Assembly (NCBI RefSeq): GCF_026151205.1
Contig: NC_087076.1
Location: 2,181,692-2,241,691, forward strand
From: Bolinopsis microptera
Taxonomy: Eukaryota > Ctenophora > Tentaculata > Lobata > Bolinopsidae
Direction: 5' to 3'
DNA: 60,000 bases
Shown: positions 47,201 through 54,733 of the stretch, in pieces
Layout of the letters: each line of letters opens with the position of its first letter
Numbering within the stretch: the stretch's first letter is position 1
Position numbers and translations under genes: made by a program
Notes under the pieces: generated by a model
Seen by the model: only the letters and a program-made list of their open reading frames with translations
What the model was told of the DNA's origin: nothing
Database searches by the model: none

Positions 47201-48611
47201 TACTTTAATCTCATGTGTACATCAGAATTATCCGGTTTTAATTAATAAACGATAAATAACAGTCTTGACGATAAACACTATATATATAATATTTAAACTA
47301 ATTTCACAACTACATGTAAATTACCGTAAATGTATTTTGTTTACAATTGAGTGTTAGATTTAACATCTGTGCGAGGAATAACTTGTTATATTATGCAAGG
47401 TGTGACAGGGTCAGGGTGTGACAGGGCCATGGTGTGACAAGGTGTGACAGAATAAACACAACAAGTCAATCAATAAACACTCAATCTCAGACAAGAGACT
47501 GGTAAGAGTAACAATTAGGGGTGCGTTGGGTTCCTGTCACAGTGTTATAAGCAGTAAAAATAAGGAGGACTAGAGGGAGTTCATATAATCTGTAAAGTAA
47601 AATGAGAACTCACTTCCTGACCCAATAGAGTCCTTGTCAATGTGCTGATAACTGAGGTTACTAACATAACTGGACAGATCGTCTTCAATATCGCTCGTCT
47701 CTAGCTCTTCTCGCGCTTTTCCTGAAACAGTTTTACTGTTTACTTTAAAAGGAATGGGATCTCGTTCATTCTGTCCCACTTTAATTACCAACATGTTCAT
47801 TGTGTTATATTAGTTACTCATATCTCTTGTACAGACTGTTTTACAAGGACATTGACAGATGATACTCACATTAGGCATTCATTATTGCATCTAAATTATT
47901 TCACTTGCATTAGGTTTAGAAATTTATTCTCTCGTTAACAGATTTCAAATGTTTAATTAATTTGTAGTATGACAGTAAGGTATATAAGAAGTTATTTAAT
48001 TTTGCTTGGGCTATTATATTGACTATTGAGGTTTAATGATGATATGGAATTTGAATTTTATATAAATTTACACTATGTGGTTGGGGCAATTTGCATAGTA
48101 AATATGGTTACTACTCCTATATATCATATTATTTGATTGGTATTCGATTTCTGATTATTTCCCTAGGAATATGATTATTATATCTTAATTTGGCTTTAGG
48201 TAGGGTGCCCCGCTAAAAGAACTGGATTCTTCCAGGAAGCATCCCGTGCACAGAGCTTGGTCTACATATATATTAAATTATTAACCATTCATTCTGTATG
48301 AGCACGAAAATTTATTTCAATCAATATAATTCTTTAATGTAGAATTTGATTAATTTAAAAACATGTTTGCAAAATTTACCTCTTTTTCCTTTAGCATTAC
48401 GTCCATTTCGTTTGGTAACAACAAAATCTTCGTCACTCACTGAAAGAGATAAATGTCAGATAATTTGCATGCTTTGTTATCAAATTAGATTATTTTTATA
48501 ACAATTTAATTCAGGAGGATCGGGATCGGGATGTTTTGTTATCTTTATTCCAAGAAATGTAAGAGAAATAAAGAGATTTAACTAACCTCCTTTACCACCC
48601 TTTTTACCCAT
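29155..48611 (-). CDS. IFRD1/IFRD2-type interferon-related developmental regulator (12 exons, 431 aa)
   Basis: Orthologue of IFRD1/IFRD2 (Tis7/PC4, SKMc15), which act in transcriptional co-regulation and, for IFRD2 and its yeast relative, on inactive ribosomes. Exons: 48587-48611, 48380-48439, 47614-47721, 46006-46090, 45634-45714, 44580-44623, 41828-42025, 32965-33112, 32719-32842, 31298-31430, 30960-31171, 29155-29232. All phases join and the total is 1296 nt. Human IFRD1 is about 450 residues. The N-terminus is lysine/glycine-rich and acidic. The armadillo-like body includes VEVRIEAGEMIAHIFELGRD. The C-terminal IFRD domain includes ASFREIFAFV, SETLTLCSWSERVQYGGIKE and LHLQQNIFVREIFGLG. The tail, LNAACHKARQKNMLKQRDKR, is the family's usual basic end. 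Introns hold a LINE, a mariner remnant, foldbacks and two minisatellites. Confidence 0.93.
29524..29955 (-). repeat. 41-bp minisatellite, distal part (IFRD intron 11)
   Basis: About ten units. On the gene strand each reads 'atggtgagttatctgggaac' then 'tggggaaagtaagttggtga', with ATG|GTGAGT and AAA|GTAAGT about 22 bp apart. It is separated from the proximal part by the inserted GC-rich array. Confidence 0.93.
29956..30408 (-). repeat. GC-rich minisatellite inserted in the 41-bp array
   Basis: It starts 'tgtaaaccatactatcgtag', a flank also found at 31741, followed by about 18 variant units of the 23-24 bp 'ctcccaggcccacacagagc' repeat of IFRD intron 9. The surrounding 41-bp array resumes in mid-unit at 'agataactcacc'. 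This is a copy of the intron 9 locus moved about 1.8 kb. Confidence 0.9.
30409..30964 (-). repeat. 41-bp minisatellite, proximal part, joined to exon 11 donor
   Basis: About 13 units. The first unit on the gene strand overlaps the exon 11 5' splice site. Units differ by single changes (some GTGAGT to GTGATT, some GTAAGT lost near 30891), but most keep both donor-like words. Confidence 0.93.
30960..31171 (-). CDS. IFRD exon 11
   Basis: 212 bp encoding the core of the IFRD C-terminal domain (SWSERVQYGGIKEILGPATS). It ends ...GDKLEM with donor ATG|GTGAGT. That donor is also unit one of the 41-bp array that fills the next intron; the same ATG-GTGAGT word recurs every 41 bp downstream. Confidence 0.92.
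31298..31430 (-). CDS. IFRD exon 10
   Basis: 133 bp. It begins VKDLQDLLDDLDKLQSDGAK and continues FRAKRDRKVQRASFREIF, the basic run followed by the start of the C-terminal IFRD domain. Confidence 0.93.
31741..32711 (-). repeat. GC-rich 23-24-bp minisatellite in IFRD intron 9
   Basis: About 38 units of 'ctcccaggcccacacagagc' plus C-runs. The sense strand of the gene is the G-rich one: GGGCTCTGTGTGGGCCTGGG, then AGGGG. It runs from next to the exon 9 donor almost to a 57-bp flank (31741-31797) shared with the copy in intron 11. Long glycine-rich frames across it are artefacts of the repeat length. Confidence 0.95.
32719..32842 (-). CDS. IFRD exon 9
   Basis: 124 bp, reading LLPTVRDLLKNSIVEVRIEA then GEMIAHIFELGRD, the best conserved part of the armadillo-like domain (VxLRIAAGExIALLFE in vertebrates). 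Donor GTCAGT. The G-rich minisatellite begins within about ten bases of this donor. Confidence 0.93.
32965..33112 (-). CDS. IFRD exon 8
   Basis: 148 bp, including NPDVIINSLASISLILTICT. Corresponds to the 'ALxAWxLLLTI' helix region of the family. Confidence 0.9.
33517..33555. repeat. G-rich low-complexity tract
   Basis: A G-run with few interruptions (gggggagggggccgg then about 15 G). Its inverted partner is the C-run at 40559-40570. Confidence 0.85.
33708..34432. mobile_element. Foldback element, arms about 350 bp, loop about 20 bp
   Basis: The left arm 33708-34064 is the near-perfect reverse complement of 34085-34432 (for example 'cttggacct' / 'aggtccaag' at the centre, 'taagggggcc' / 'ggcccccttaa' at the ends). 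No coding. Transcribed as part of IFRD intron 7, it would form a long RNA hairpin. Confidence 0.88.
34442..34762. mobile_element. Second foldback, arms about 130-150 bp
   Basis: 'ccttagttaagaaaacc' at 34461 pairs with 'ggttttctcaactaagg' ending 34745. The pairing extends inward through 'tacagtggtt', 'tggtgc' and 'gactcg' to a centre near 34600. It directly follows the 33708-34432 foldback. Confidence 0.8.
35237..35268 (-). repeat. LINE 3' octamer tail (TATCCTTG)n
   Basis: Four direct copies of GGATACAA on the plus strand. Short tandem 3' tails replace poly-A in CR1-type retrotransposons and mark the end used for target-primed reverse transcription. Confidence 0.85.
35399..38888 (-). pseudogene. 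LINE ORF2: APE endonuclease-reverse transcriptase, broken near its C-terminus
   Basis: It copies LINE RNA at a nicked genomic site. The first 916 codons (38888-36138) are open. Endonuclease motifs: SWNIQ at the start, LQETK at about 35, GDANARTG at about 145, SYSDHCPL at about 260. RT motifs: NPDNYRAIAVGS, FVDLRKAFDTV, GTEQGHPLSPDLF and LLWADDLVLL with the catalytic ADD. The frame then breaks. Family-like text continues in other frames (KFIKWSLSVHSKASNI, then GESGRHPLFFEACKLAI), so at least two frameshifts lie between about 36270 and 36120. An in-frame TAA stands at 35816. The final zinc-like WCTFC...HVLTDC motif is at about 35690-35620. Recently active but now probably dead. Confidence 0.88.
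38938..40077 (-). CDS. LINE ORF1 with C-terminal SGNH-esterase-like domain
   Basis: The frame is open to 40170, but the first 31 codons lie in flanking GGTTAACC-bearing sequence, so I choose the Met at 40077 (MYHNNSGTPLDCKKRLKKVA). A coiled-coil stretch (LEKLEDIMSSINEKQHETAT) and a basic proline/serine linker (SRKRPSPHPQNQNHPTHSPS) precede a domain with LLHDSQMNNF (nucleophile Ser block), LQLGVNDYR (GxND block) and EDQLHVSEYGL (Asp-His block). That order is the SGNH/GDSL hydrolase fold found in ORF1 of several CR1- and L2-type LINEs. Probably an RNA- or membrane-associated chaperone in retrotransposition. Intact frame. Confidence 0.85.
   Translation of the reverse strand: MYHNNSGTPLDCKKRLKKVAKACHKRLSTLLVEPPVVSAEPECVTHSLQTLENSVIDLQSKISLQHSTLQTLVLCSDSNSNQKGSVSPPNLSNELNTMDKRLEKLEDIMSSINEKQHETATSLKAFEADVTAIKNKVDDSKACLQSLQLNDRTTPSRKRPSPHPQNQNHPTHSPSRQTRKPKKVLLLHDSQMNNFLPESFSSGFKVEKMKVGSYTDMIKDHCMRDVIKQPEVDCYILQLGVNDYRYRTCSVNKAIEDAKSVIDKLLSSSSAKVVISLPTPTPGLISELTNQFVSEITQFVSAKRGLSDFYRRLYTVNNTGNFSRAISAAELSQDSPNPLKEDQLHVSEYGLKKLCLNIKLGLYRAFGMRSHRKQPPTER
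40578..40788. mobile_element. TTAA-flanked palindromic MITE inside the right inverted end
   Basis: TTAA, then TATTGGTCCTAGGACCACTC... and at the other end ...GAGTGGTCCTAGGACCAATA, then TTAA. The left copy of the same inverted end (33500-33515) has the uninterrupted site with one TTAA-like word. TTAA duplication is the mark of piggyBac-type elements. The interior (cgatgtccccatgttccaaa) is also related to 33300-33345 and 40990-41010. Confidence 0.78.
41448..41699. mobile_element. Foldback MITE, arms about 115 bp
   Basis: 'agtggtagagcaac...tgtagtggacatcttgagaa' and 'cttcataaatcgtctttttc' on the left are inverted on the right ('gaaaaagacgatttatgaag...ttctcaagatgtccactaca...gttgctctaccact'). The loop is about 25 bp. 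It sits about 130 nt downstream of the IFRD exon 7 donor in transcript order, so the pre-mRNA would carry a long hairpin close to the splice site. Confidence 0.88.
41828..42025 (-). CDS. IFRD exon 7
   Basis: 198 bp, reading TTAQLTVLYGLQCGEEVDME, then NEIKPFLLAAI and RAKIIFKLSVLCFLCS. The LxxLQxGxxxE pattern is a hallmark of IFRD proteins. An 8.7-kb intron full of mobile DNA follows. Confidence 0.92.
42412..42572. mobile_element. hAT-type CAGTGGCGTAAC MITE inside a larger inverted repeat
   Basis: The core 42436-42548 begins CAGTGGTGTAACG and ends CGTTACGCCACTG, as in the 289-bp copies at 57477 and 58810, with a C-run of about 20. Outside it, GATCAATAAACAAGGGTCCG and its inverse extend the palindrome by 24 bp on each side. 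No clean 8-bp duplication is seen here, so the outer repeat may be part of a second element family. Confidence 0.75.
42803..43370 (+). pseudogene. LINE reverse transcriptase, C-terminal fragment
   Basis: AFKNFEKVWLSGEKIPLERK then LRLYDAQVVSVLIYNSNSW and LHRMHLRSILNIKWP match the region after the RT active site in many LINEs (KLRLFxxxVxSVLLYGxExW ... CLRRILGIxWP). Similarity continues past the stop at about 43031 in shifted frames (TALSFAIESDDLFIGRLGRP). It lies in IFRD intron 6, opposite to the gene strand. Confidence 0.75.
44580..44623 (-). CDS. IFRD exon 6
   Basis: 44 bp, reading KGEMLDVLIKSFKI. It corresponds to the family's 'R..TL...L.R.LKKG' segment. Confidence 0.88.
45634..45714 (-). 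CDS. IFRD exon 5
   Basis: 81 bp, reading SVVRIKNLKIIQELLSTKIM then GETLFK. Matches the 'R..AL..L...L.S' first helical repeat of IFRD. Confidence 0.88.
46006..46090 (-). CDS. IFRD exon 4
   Basis: 85 bp, reading LTGESGIEDNDVLDQQLDVS then LEAAALK. The acceptor at 46091-46092 lacks a clear pyrimidine tract; the upstream intron end is a 12-bp CACGTG repeat. Confidence 0.85.
46111..46160. repeat. 12-bp tandem repeat, CACGTG in every unit
   Basis: CACGTG stands at exactly 46115, 46127, 46139 and 46151, separated by TTATAA, TTATAT and TAATGA. The array occupies the 3' end of IFRD intron 3, about 20 nt from the exon 4 acceptor, where a pyrimidine tract would be expected. Confidence 0.88.
46238..47142 (+). 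mobile_element. Tc1/mariner-type transposon remnant (905 bp) with long inverted ends
   Basis: TA duplications flank it (46236-46237 and 47143-47144). The ends AATGGGTGATTACAAAAAAA and its inverse lead into inverted repeats of about 200 bp. Transposase traces: a helix-turn-helix segment (IYRIVKRYEQEGSVARAIRS, then HKTGISQRSLADLA) and a C-terminal segment (PIEDYFGILASHVYPRNWIA, then LNRRRSCIKKI). The DDE catalytic core between them is missing, so the copy is non-autonomous. It lies in IFRD intron 3. Confidence 0.88.
47614..47721 (-). CDS. IFRD exon 3
   Basis: 108 bp, acidic and serine-rich (EELETSDIEDDLSSYVSNLS), the counterpart of the Asp/Ser-rich region before the repeat domain. Donor GTGAGT. 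Confidence 0.85.
47860..48370. other. IFRD intron 2, no feature recognised
   Basis: AT-rich intron sequence without inverted ends or coding similarity. Confidence 0.4.
48380..48439 (-). CDS. IFRD exon 2
   Basis: 60 bp, reading SDEDFVVTKRNGRNAKGKR, phase 1 in and out. Basic linker. Confidence 0.85.
48587..48611 (-). CDS. IFRD exon 1 (25-bp coding part)
   Basis: MGKKGGKGG then donor GTTAGT, phase 1. The Met-Gly-Lys basic start fits the poly-basic N-terminus of the family. Confidence 0.85.
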
Positions 48612-49320
48612 TATCTGTTGTTGTTTGTGCTTATGTTTGTGTTTCTGTCCAGTTTATAGGATATTATCATGCTACAAGTAAGTGCATAGGTCACATAGGT
48701 AGGCTACAAGTAATTAATACATTGTAAACCGGGACAGTGCCCGGGTGGTTCTAATGATCAATTTAAGTCTTAACGATTGATTTGAAAAATATATATCAAG
48801 AATAGTTATAATACAATAATACCTTCAAGGCTGTTGAGTGCTATGGGCGATAATGCTTTAGCGGAGGGCTTGCCCAGCACGAAACGAAGCCAAGGTATTA
48901 TTTGTTATCATTTTTCCGGTTCTGATTCGAAGATGTGTAATGTGATATGTGCGCTGATACAATATAGTGTGTAATATATAGAGCGCAACTGTTATATGTT
49001 TTGAAACTTCCTGCCAGCCAGTCTGAGGTGACTCGCAGTCTGTCCTCATAATACTCTGGCAACCCTTGCGGGAAATTATCAGTTACCCAGGCCAGTGTAC
49101 GTGTGCACGGCCAGAATGAATTACTCAACAAATACAAAATTTAGCAATATGGGACAAGTCCCCATCCTCTTACAAAAACTATCGTCCCTAATATAATAGC
49201 AAGACATGTATTGTAAAAATACACTCAAGTAAAAGCCACACTCATCTCACTGATTTGTCTTCAGTATGAATTGTCCCTCCTTTGATGTAGTGGTGCTTAT
49301 TTGGCTCAGCACTCTTCTTC
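48612..49320. other. IFRD upstream region, no gene seen
   Basis: The first 60 bases upstream of the IFRD start are rich in TTGTTTGTG-type repeats on the plus strand. The promoter must lie here or beyond but cannot be pinpointed. Confidence 0.4.
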
Positions 49321-49324
49321 TTAT

Positions 49325-49915
49325 TCAGGTTCTGAACAAGAAGTCAGTGCTTAACTCAATCCTCCAATCAGCAGTCTGGACTAACAAAGAGCTGAACTTA
49401 GCTGACTGATGCAGCTTTCGAGCGTGACTGAGTATCTGATGGGCTGTACTAGAACTGGACAGAGTAACTTTGACTGGCCCAGAAGCCTTTTCCTTCAAAT
49501 TGCCAACTCTACTGAGCTCCATTGCTGGTTTCAGTCCAATCTCCTCAAACATGTCTTCGACCGTTATGCTCAAGTCTTCACTGGCATTTTCAGGCAAGCC
49601 GAAAATCATAATATTCTTGCTCTGGTCTTCTGCTTGCACCACAGACTTGATGACTTCCTTCACAGTCTCGGGGGTAACTGAGCTATCAGGTTGACAAACC
49701 ATGAAGTTTTCCTGAACTGCATCGCTGTACGATTTAGATCGCTGTACGATTTAAACCGTGTCTTTAACGACGGTCTGCACTGCCTGCAACTCTTTCTGCA
49801 ACTGTTTCCCTTTGCAGTCAATTATTGATTCCTGAGTGCTGATGACCCATTTTTTGACTCTCAATCAGCTGATTCTTAGTTGAGCTTAGTCCGATTTTCA
49901 TCTGCTTTAACTTGC
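49325..49915 (-). pseudogene. LINE ORF1-like fragment
   Basis: The open part (49702-49325) reads SVVQAEDQSKNIMIFGLPEN then a LELSRVG/GPVKVTLSSSSTAHQIL pattern, the ORF1 domain seen in many invertebrate LINEs (KNVMIFGL...ARLG...RPVKVxLxS). Coiled-coil text upstream (LSSTKNQLIESQ, GKQLQKELQAVQTVV) is cut by a stop and a 20-bp direct duplication (CGCTGTACGATTTA) near 49725-49760. A paralogue lies at 55013-55497 on the other strand. Confidence 0.75.
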
Positions 49916-49917
49916 CA

Positions 49918-49985
49918 TTTAGAAAAGAAATGGAATCTTTTAAAGCTCTTCTAAAAACCTTCCTATTTAGACTGTTCCTTCATTA
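49918..49985 (+). pseudogene. Tiny RT C-terminal tail fragment
   Basis: MESFKALLKTFLFRLFLH resembles the SFKxxLKTxLF ending of many LINE reverse transcriptases. It is separate from the following EN-RT pseudogene, whose own C-terminus lies at 52600. Confidence 0.4.
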
Positions 49986-49988
49986 GAT

Positions 49989-52622
49989 ATGACCTTGAGA
50001 TGTTACAATTTAGTTCAAACCATTCAAGGGATAACTAGAGTTGCTAAACGTGGAGACAATTTTACCCAGACTACTATTGATGTAATATTCACTAACTGTT
50101 ATGCAGATTTTGTCCAATCTTCTGTTCTTGATGAACGTATAGGAGATCATCAAGCTATTATGTGTGAGATAGATTGTAAAGTACCTATAGCTCCTAAATT
50201 TGAGAAGGTTGAAATTAGAAATCATTGTAAACGTAATGTTAAACAATTCTTAGACTATCTAGATACCTGTTCTGATTACAGTCCACTATTGGAAAGTACA
50301 GATGTTGAAGCTATCACTGCTGGCCTTTGTCATCATATTGAACAGGCATATGCAACCTTCTTCCCTTGCAAGACCATAGAAAGGCATGAAAAGTTCATAC
50401 ATAAACCTTCTACTGAACTTTTAAATGCCATTAATCATACACATTTTCTTCTAAAGAAATTCCGTAAAAAGAAGGATAAGAGAGACAATGGAAATTGCAA
50501 TGAATGTGGTACATGTAGCAAATGTATAAAGTGTAATGAGGCCTGGGATTGCTACAAGATTCAGAGAAATATTAGAAATAAATTAGCTAAAACCTGCAAA
50601 AAGGCTAATGTAATCGATGATCTACAAGTTAAAAGTGCCAAGAATGATCTTAAAGGGATATGGAAAACTATCAAACTGGCATCAAATATGACCCCTGGTA
50701 CAACTAATTGTCAAACTATCAATGAGAATGATCCTGAGCTATTTAACTTTCATTTCGCAAATGTTGGATCAAGATTACAAAATCAGGCCCCCAATATTGA
50801 AAGAGTTAGTTTTACTGATTTTTTACCTCCTAGAACTTCTAATATCTCATTTGATAGATTCCAAGAAATAAATGAAACTGATATCCTAATGTATGTCGAA
50901 ACGCTCAAGAATGACAAGGCCTCATATGACAATGTGCCTCTATTTTTACTTAAGCAAGCTGTACCACACATAGTTGAGCCACTGACCCACATTTGCAATC
51001 TGAGCCTTAATACAGGTGTTGTACCAACCCTTTGTTAAAAAGCTAGAGTAACTCCCATCCATAAGGCAGGAATGAAAGATGATCCTAATAATTACAGGCC
51101 AATATCCATCCTTCCACTTATAGGAAAACTTATAGAATACTTTGTCGGCAAGCAACTCACTGATTACATGGAAGAGAACAAACTTTTCATCCGGCATCAA
51201 TATGGCTTTCGGAAAAATCACTCCACAACTTATCTGATGTACGATCTGATGGACGAAATATATATGAGTAAATCTAAGTCTTATAAACCAGGAATCATCT
51301 TTCTTGATCTTAAGAAGGCCTTTGACACAGTGAATCATGAAATATTGCTTCAAAAATTGGCATATTATGGAATTGGTGGCATTGCTTTAACCTGGTTTAA
51401 GAACTTCTTATCTTGTAGATATCAATGCACTAGGATCAATGGCAATCTAAGCTCATTTTTAGAAGTTCTGAGTGGTGTACCACAAGGAAGCATCATTGGG
51501 CCTATATTATTTAGTATCTTCATAAATGACATCATTTATGCCTGTAACCTATCTAAGCCCTTTCTATTTGCAGATGATGGTGCACTATTCTTTGATCAAA
51601 CCTGCAGAAGCACATTTATAAACATGAAAATAGAACTTATGACAATCTTTAAATGGCTCAGTGTTAATAAATTATCACTCAATGAAAAGAAGACTGAATT
51701 CCTATTGTTTGATTCTGTTGACCAACATGATGAAATAACCATTGATTGTAATGAGGTAACTTTCACAATCAAGGAGTGCAAAGAGACAAAATATATTGGC
51801 CTCATTCTAGATAGTAAATTAAACTTCAAAAGCCATGTAGATTATATTATTAGGAAGGTCATGAAGAGAATAAAAAAAGGGAGCAACTCACGGTATCACT
51901 CTCAGAAGAGACATGTTTCATCATTTACCGGAATTGCAACCAAATATACACAATAAGGTTTGGTACTTTATCCGTACATCCCCTTTAATAGCTACAATAA
52001 ATTGTCTATAAAGAGGTCATGAAGAGAATTGGTGCCATGTATAGAAGTAAAGCACTGCTACCCATTAAATATAGGAAAATGTTTGCCAATGCACTCATGT
52101 TGCCACAATTCGATTATTTAGACACGATCTATTGTAGAGCTGGCAAGACAAAACTTGCTGAACTTGACACTCTGTACAAAAAGGTAGCCAAAATAGCTCT
52201 CAACGTTCCAACGTTCCAAAAACAGAGAGCAGCCTTAATGTTTTATTATGTTAATGTTTTATAAATGGTTACCACTCCATCTTAGACGACAACTCCATCT
52301 GTCAAATTATATGTTTAGAATCATCCATGACAATTGTCCTACAAACTTTATGAACAAATTTAGTTACATATCAGGAGGTAGTAGGAGCGGCGAAAGCTGC
52401 AACCTTTATGTCAATAGATCAACATCACATAAAAACTTTCAATACTTGGGGGCAAAATGTTGGAATAATGTTCCAACAGATCTACGAAATCTGCCCGATG
52501 TTAAAAGCTTTAGTGATTCGTATAAGAAACAGCTACTATCATCTATAACAACATACCCTAATTATACCGTCGACAATTCATATGAAAAATTTTACACTGC
52601 AATCATAGTCGACGATAACTAA
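49989..52622 (+). pseudogene. LINE ORF2 (endonuclease 3' part plus reverse transcriptase), inactivated
   Basis: It begins inside the endonuclease domain (NFTQTTIDVIFTN...GDHQAI), so the element is 5' truncated. RT motifs follow: ARVTPIHKAG, NNYRPISILPLIGKLIE, FLDLKKAFDTVNHEIL, GVPQGSIIGPILF and FLFADDGALFF with the ADD core kept. Lesions: an in-frame TAA at 51036-51038 before KARVTPIHKAG; a 142-bp insertion at 51872-52013 with a 16-bp target duplication; and a short direct duplication near 52236-52262 that shifts the frame. The C-terminus (FQYLGAKCWNNVPTDLRNLP) continues to 52622. A different family from the LINE in IFRD intron 7. Confidence 0.88.
51872..52013. mobile_element. 142-bp insertion with 16-bp target duplication
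   Basis: AGGTCATGAAGAGAAT stands at 51856-51871 and 52014-52029. The insert begins AAAAAAAGGGAGCAAC and ends 'gctacaataaattgtctata' then AAG. Long target duplications of this kind come from LINE-machinery retroposition. No RNA polymerase III box pattern is obvious. Confidence 0.75.
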
Positions 52623-52738
52623 TTAACTTCTAATTCTTTTAAATCTGAGGCATATATAATTGATGTATCGAAAAGATATTCCCTTTTTTACCACCTTACC
52701 ATTCTGATTGATTTTGCACATGACTGACACGTTTTAAC

Positions 52739-52808
52739 TGGACAGTTTATAAACATAATAGAGAATAGAGATTAGGCGGAATGACCGGCTGAGCGCGGCC
52801 CAGTAACG
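52739..52808 (-). repeat. Third copy of the 71-82-bp TTACTGGGC element (inverted)
   Basis: Read on the minus strand: TTACTGGGCCGCGCTCAGCC then GGTCATTCCGCCTAATCTC and 'atgtttataaac'. The far end is not recognisable, so the copy is truncated or decayed. Confidence 0.65.
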
Positions 52809-52888
52809 TACTGTTTAGTACGTCATACTAAAGCGGTACCGATTCTCGCAGAGGCGCGCGCTCAATAACAAGTCATGAGCGTGCGGTT

Positions 52889-52955
52889 GTAAGTTTACAA
52901 CCTACCAGGACGCGCGCCGAGTTGGAACAGATATTTTGCGAGTACCACCCGTTAA
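52889..52955 (+). mobile_element. 67-bp solo end unit with 10-bp target duplication
   Basis: GCGTGCGGTT at 52879-52888 and 52956-52965 flanks GTAAGTTTACAACCTACCAG ... CACCCGTTAA. This is one end unit of the MITE at 2508-2837. The related host repeat at 2320-2430 lacks the insertion. Confidence 0.78.
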
Positions 52956-52971
52956 GCGTGCGGTTTTGAAA

Positions 52972-53328
52972 CGAGCGTACTAAATCACTCTACAGTCGAT
53001 CTTCGAGATTGTTCTAAAAGTTTCCCCGACAGTTGAAACCAACTTCAATCGATGTATTTTCGGACGCTGATTCCGAATCACCCCCCATGACATAGGTTTA
53101 AAATGCTCCCCTGACGAGATATAGGCAAAAAACTGATATGACCGTATAAGGAAGTTAGTCTAATTTCTCGTTAGGGTTTCAGCAAATGCTTTTGTTAAGG
53201 ATTGGGTTAGGGTTAGGGTTGGGATCAGATAAGAGGGTTAGGGTTTCGAACAGTCGTTTAGGACCAGCTAGAGAACGGGGTGAAAAAGTCACGTGACAGT
53301 CGAGTGTAGAGTGATTAATTATCATCCG
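52972..53328 (+). mobile_element. MITE with 8-bp TSD (TTTTGAAA)
   Basis: TTTTGAAA stands at 52964-52971 and 53329-53336. The ends CGAGCGTACTAAATCACTCT and GTGATTAATTATCATCCG match the copy at 26532-26926. Internal GGGTTAGGGTTAGGGTTGGG. It is inserted in the same dispersed repeat as the neighbouring 67-bp unit, giving a nested pair. Confidence 0.88.
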
Positions 53329-53639
53329 TTTTGAAATCTCTCCGTTATTGGTATTGCAATGTTCACGGCCTTGCTCTAACCAGAGCCCTCTCGCTTGCAG
53401 TAGCGCGCGTCACGCAGTACGCGTATACACATGGCTATGTGAATGCCACCCGCGCGCGGCGCTTATGCAGATTTCTCAAAAATGTTTGGCTTTGTATGCG
53501 GTGGGCTGTGCATATATATATATGGTTGAATTTCAAATTTGAATTTATCTATATGAATAACATGATATGTATTAATTGTGTTGTGGTAAGTAAAAATTTT
53601 GTTTTTCTTATTTTTCTCTTAGAACAAATATTTTAGTAC

Positions 53640-54600
53640 CACCCGTTAACATAAAATCCGTGTTGTAGGCAATATTCGATCGTTATGAGAGATTATTTTT
53701 ATTTATTTATGATCTATTCATTACTGTTATTGGACCGAAAAGTTAGCGTTCAATAAAATTACAATTTATTGCGCGCCGCGCGTATTTTTACCAATTTACA
53801 GCGAAAATTTAAAATCGAGCGCTAAATTTTTTGTATCTACACAGGTACTATAATAAGCTATTCGTTGACATTTAAGTATTTGTTGCGATCCCATTTCATT
53901 TTTCATGATGTTATAAATAATTGTTAGATTGTTAAATTCCGGGCATCAAATAATATTTCTTCGCCAGATGATTGTAGCGATGCACTACTGGGAAACTACT
54001 AGGTCTGCTAGAGTAGCAGACCTCATCGCCAGGAAAAGGAAAGAGAGGTATTGCGATGTGGTAAGACGTGCATGTGAGGACAAGAATAAGATTTGCAATG
54101 CTAAGAACCACACTCATTGCTCTACGAGGGTACAGAGGGAAAAAAATGGACAGCAAATATGAGAAACCACTATCAGAAGTCTCTTATAACCTCATCCCTG
54201 CCCCTATGATGGAGTAGATGTGTATATATTTGATTTTTGATATTTCATATTATATAATATTGGTAGCAGTGGACAATTTCCGTTACCTCTGTATTGTGCT
54301 CTGCCAATTGCAACACTTGAATTACTTTATTGTATATATACTGTTTGACACACTAGCTCTGACGGATTTAGGCAGTGCTAAAGATACATTTTTTAGTTTC
54401 TACAGCTGTTTTAGGAAGCATATTGCTGCTTTGCCACCTGCCTTGTATACGAAATTCTCCTGATGTCCACAGTCGTGATAGTTGGTTTAAATGAAATTGT
54501 TGACTAAATTGTTAGCTGAATTAGATGCATCGAAATTCTTTCAGGACCGTAACAAAAACCGTTTAAAATTAAGTGTTCACCACGAAATTGACTTAGGAGC
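53640..54600. other. Intergenic, no gene recognised
   Basis: A frame at 53929-54162 is basic and cysteine-containing (ADLIARKRKERYCDVVRRAC) but has no recognisable family and no supporting context. The rest is AT-rich. Confidence 0.35.
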
Positions 54601-54608
54601 TCGTCCAC

Positions 54609-54733
54609 CAGTGGCGTAACGTTGCCTGTTGGCGCCCCCTCCCCTTTAGGTGCCCCTCCCTAAAAATTGAACAAATAAGGTGATATTAGAGGATACGCTG
54701 GTAAAAAGTGTGTATCTAGAGCAAAACAGCTTG
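54609..54733. mobile_element. Truncated copy of the hAT-type CAGTGGCGTAAC MITE
   Basis: CAGTGGCGTAACGTTGCCTG then TTGGCGCCCCCTCCCC and AAAGTGTGTATCTAGAGCAA follow the left two thirds of the 289-bp copies at 57477 and 58810. The right end (CGTTACGCCACTG) is missing. Confidence 0.8.

Noticed and set aside
53200-53225. Telomere-like GGGTTAGGGTTAGGG, also near 26810 and, inverted, near 3900
   Set aside because: Only two to three units, at the same position within three copies of one MITE family, so it belongs to that element and is not a telomere or interstitial telomeric array.
53929-54162. 77-codon basic, cysteine-containing frame
   Set aside because: No recognisable domain, no splice partners, and it is surrounded by repeat remains. 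Kept only as a note in the intergenic entry.
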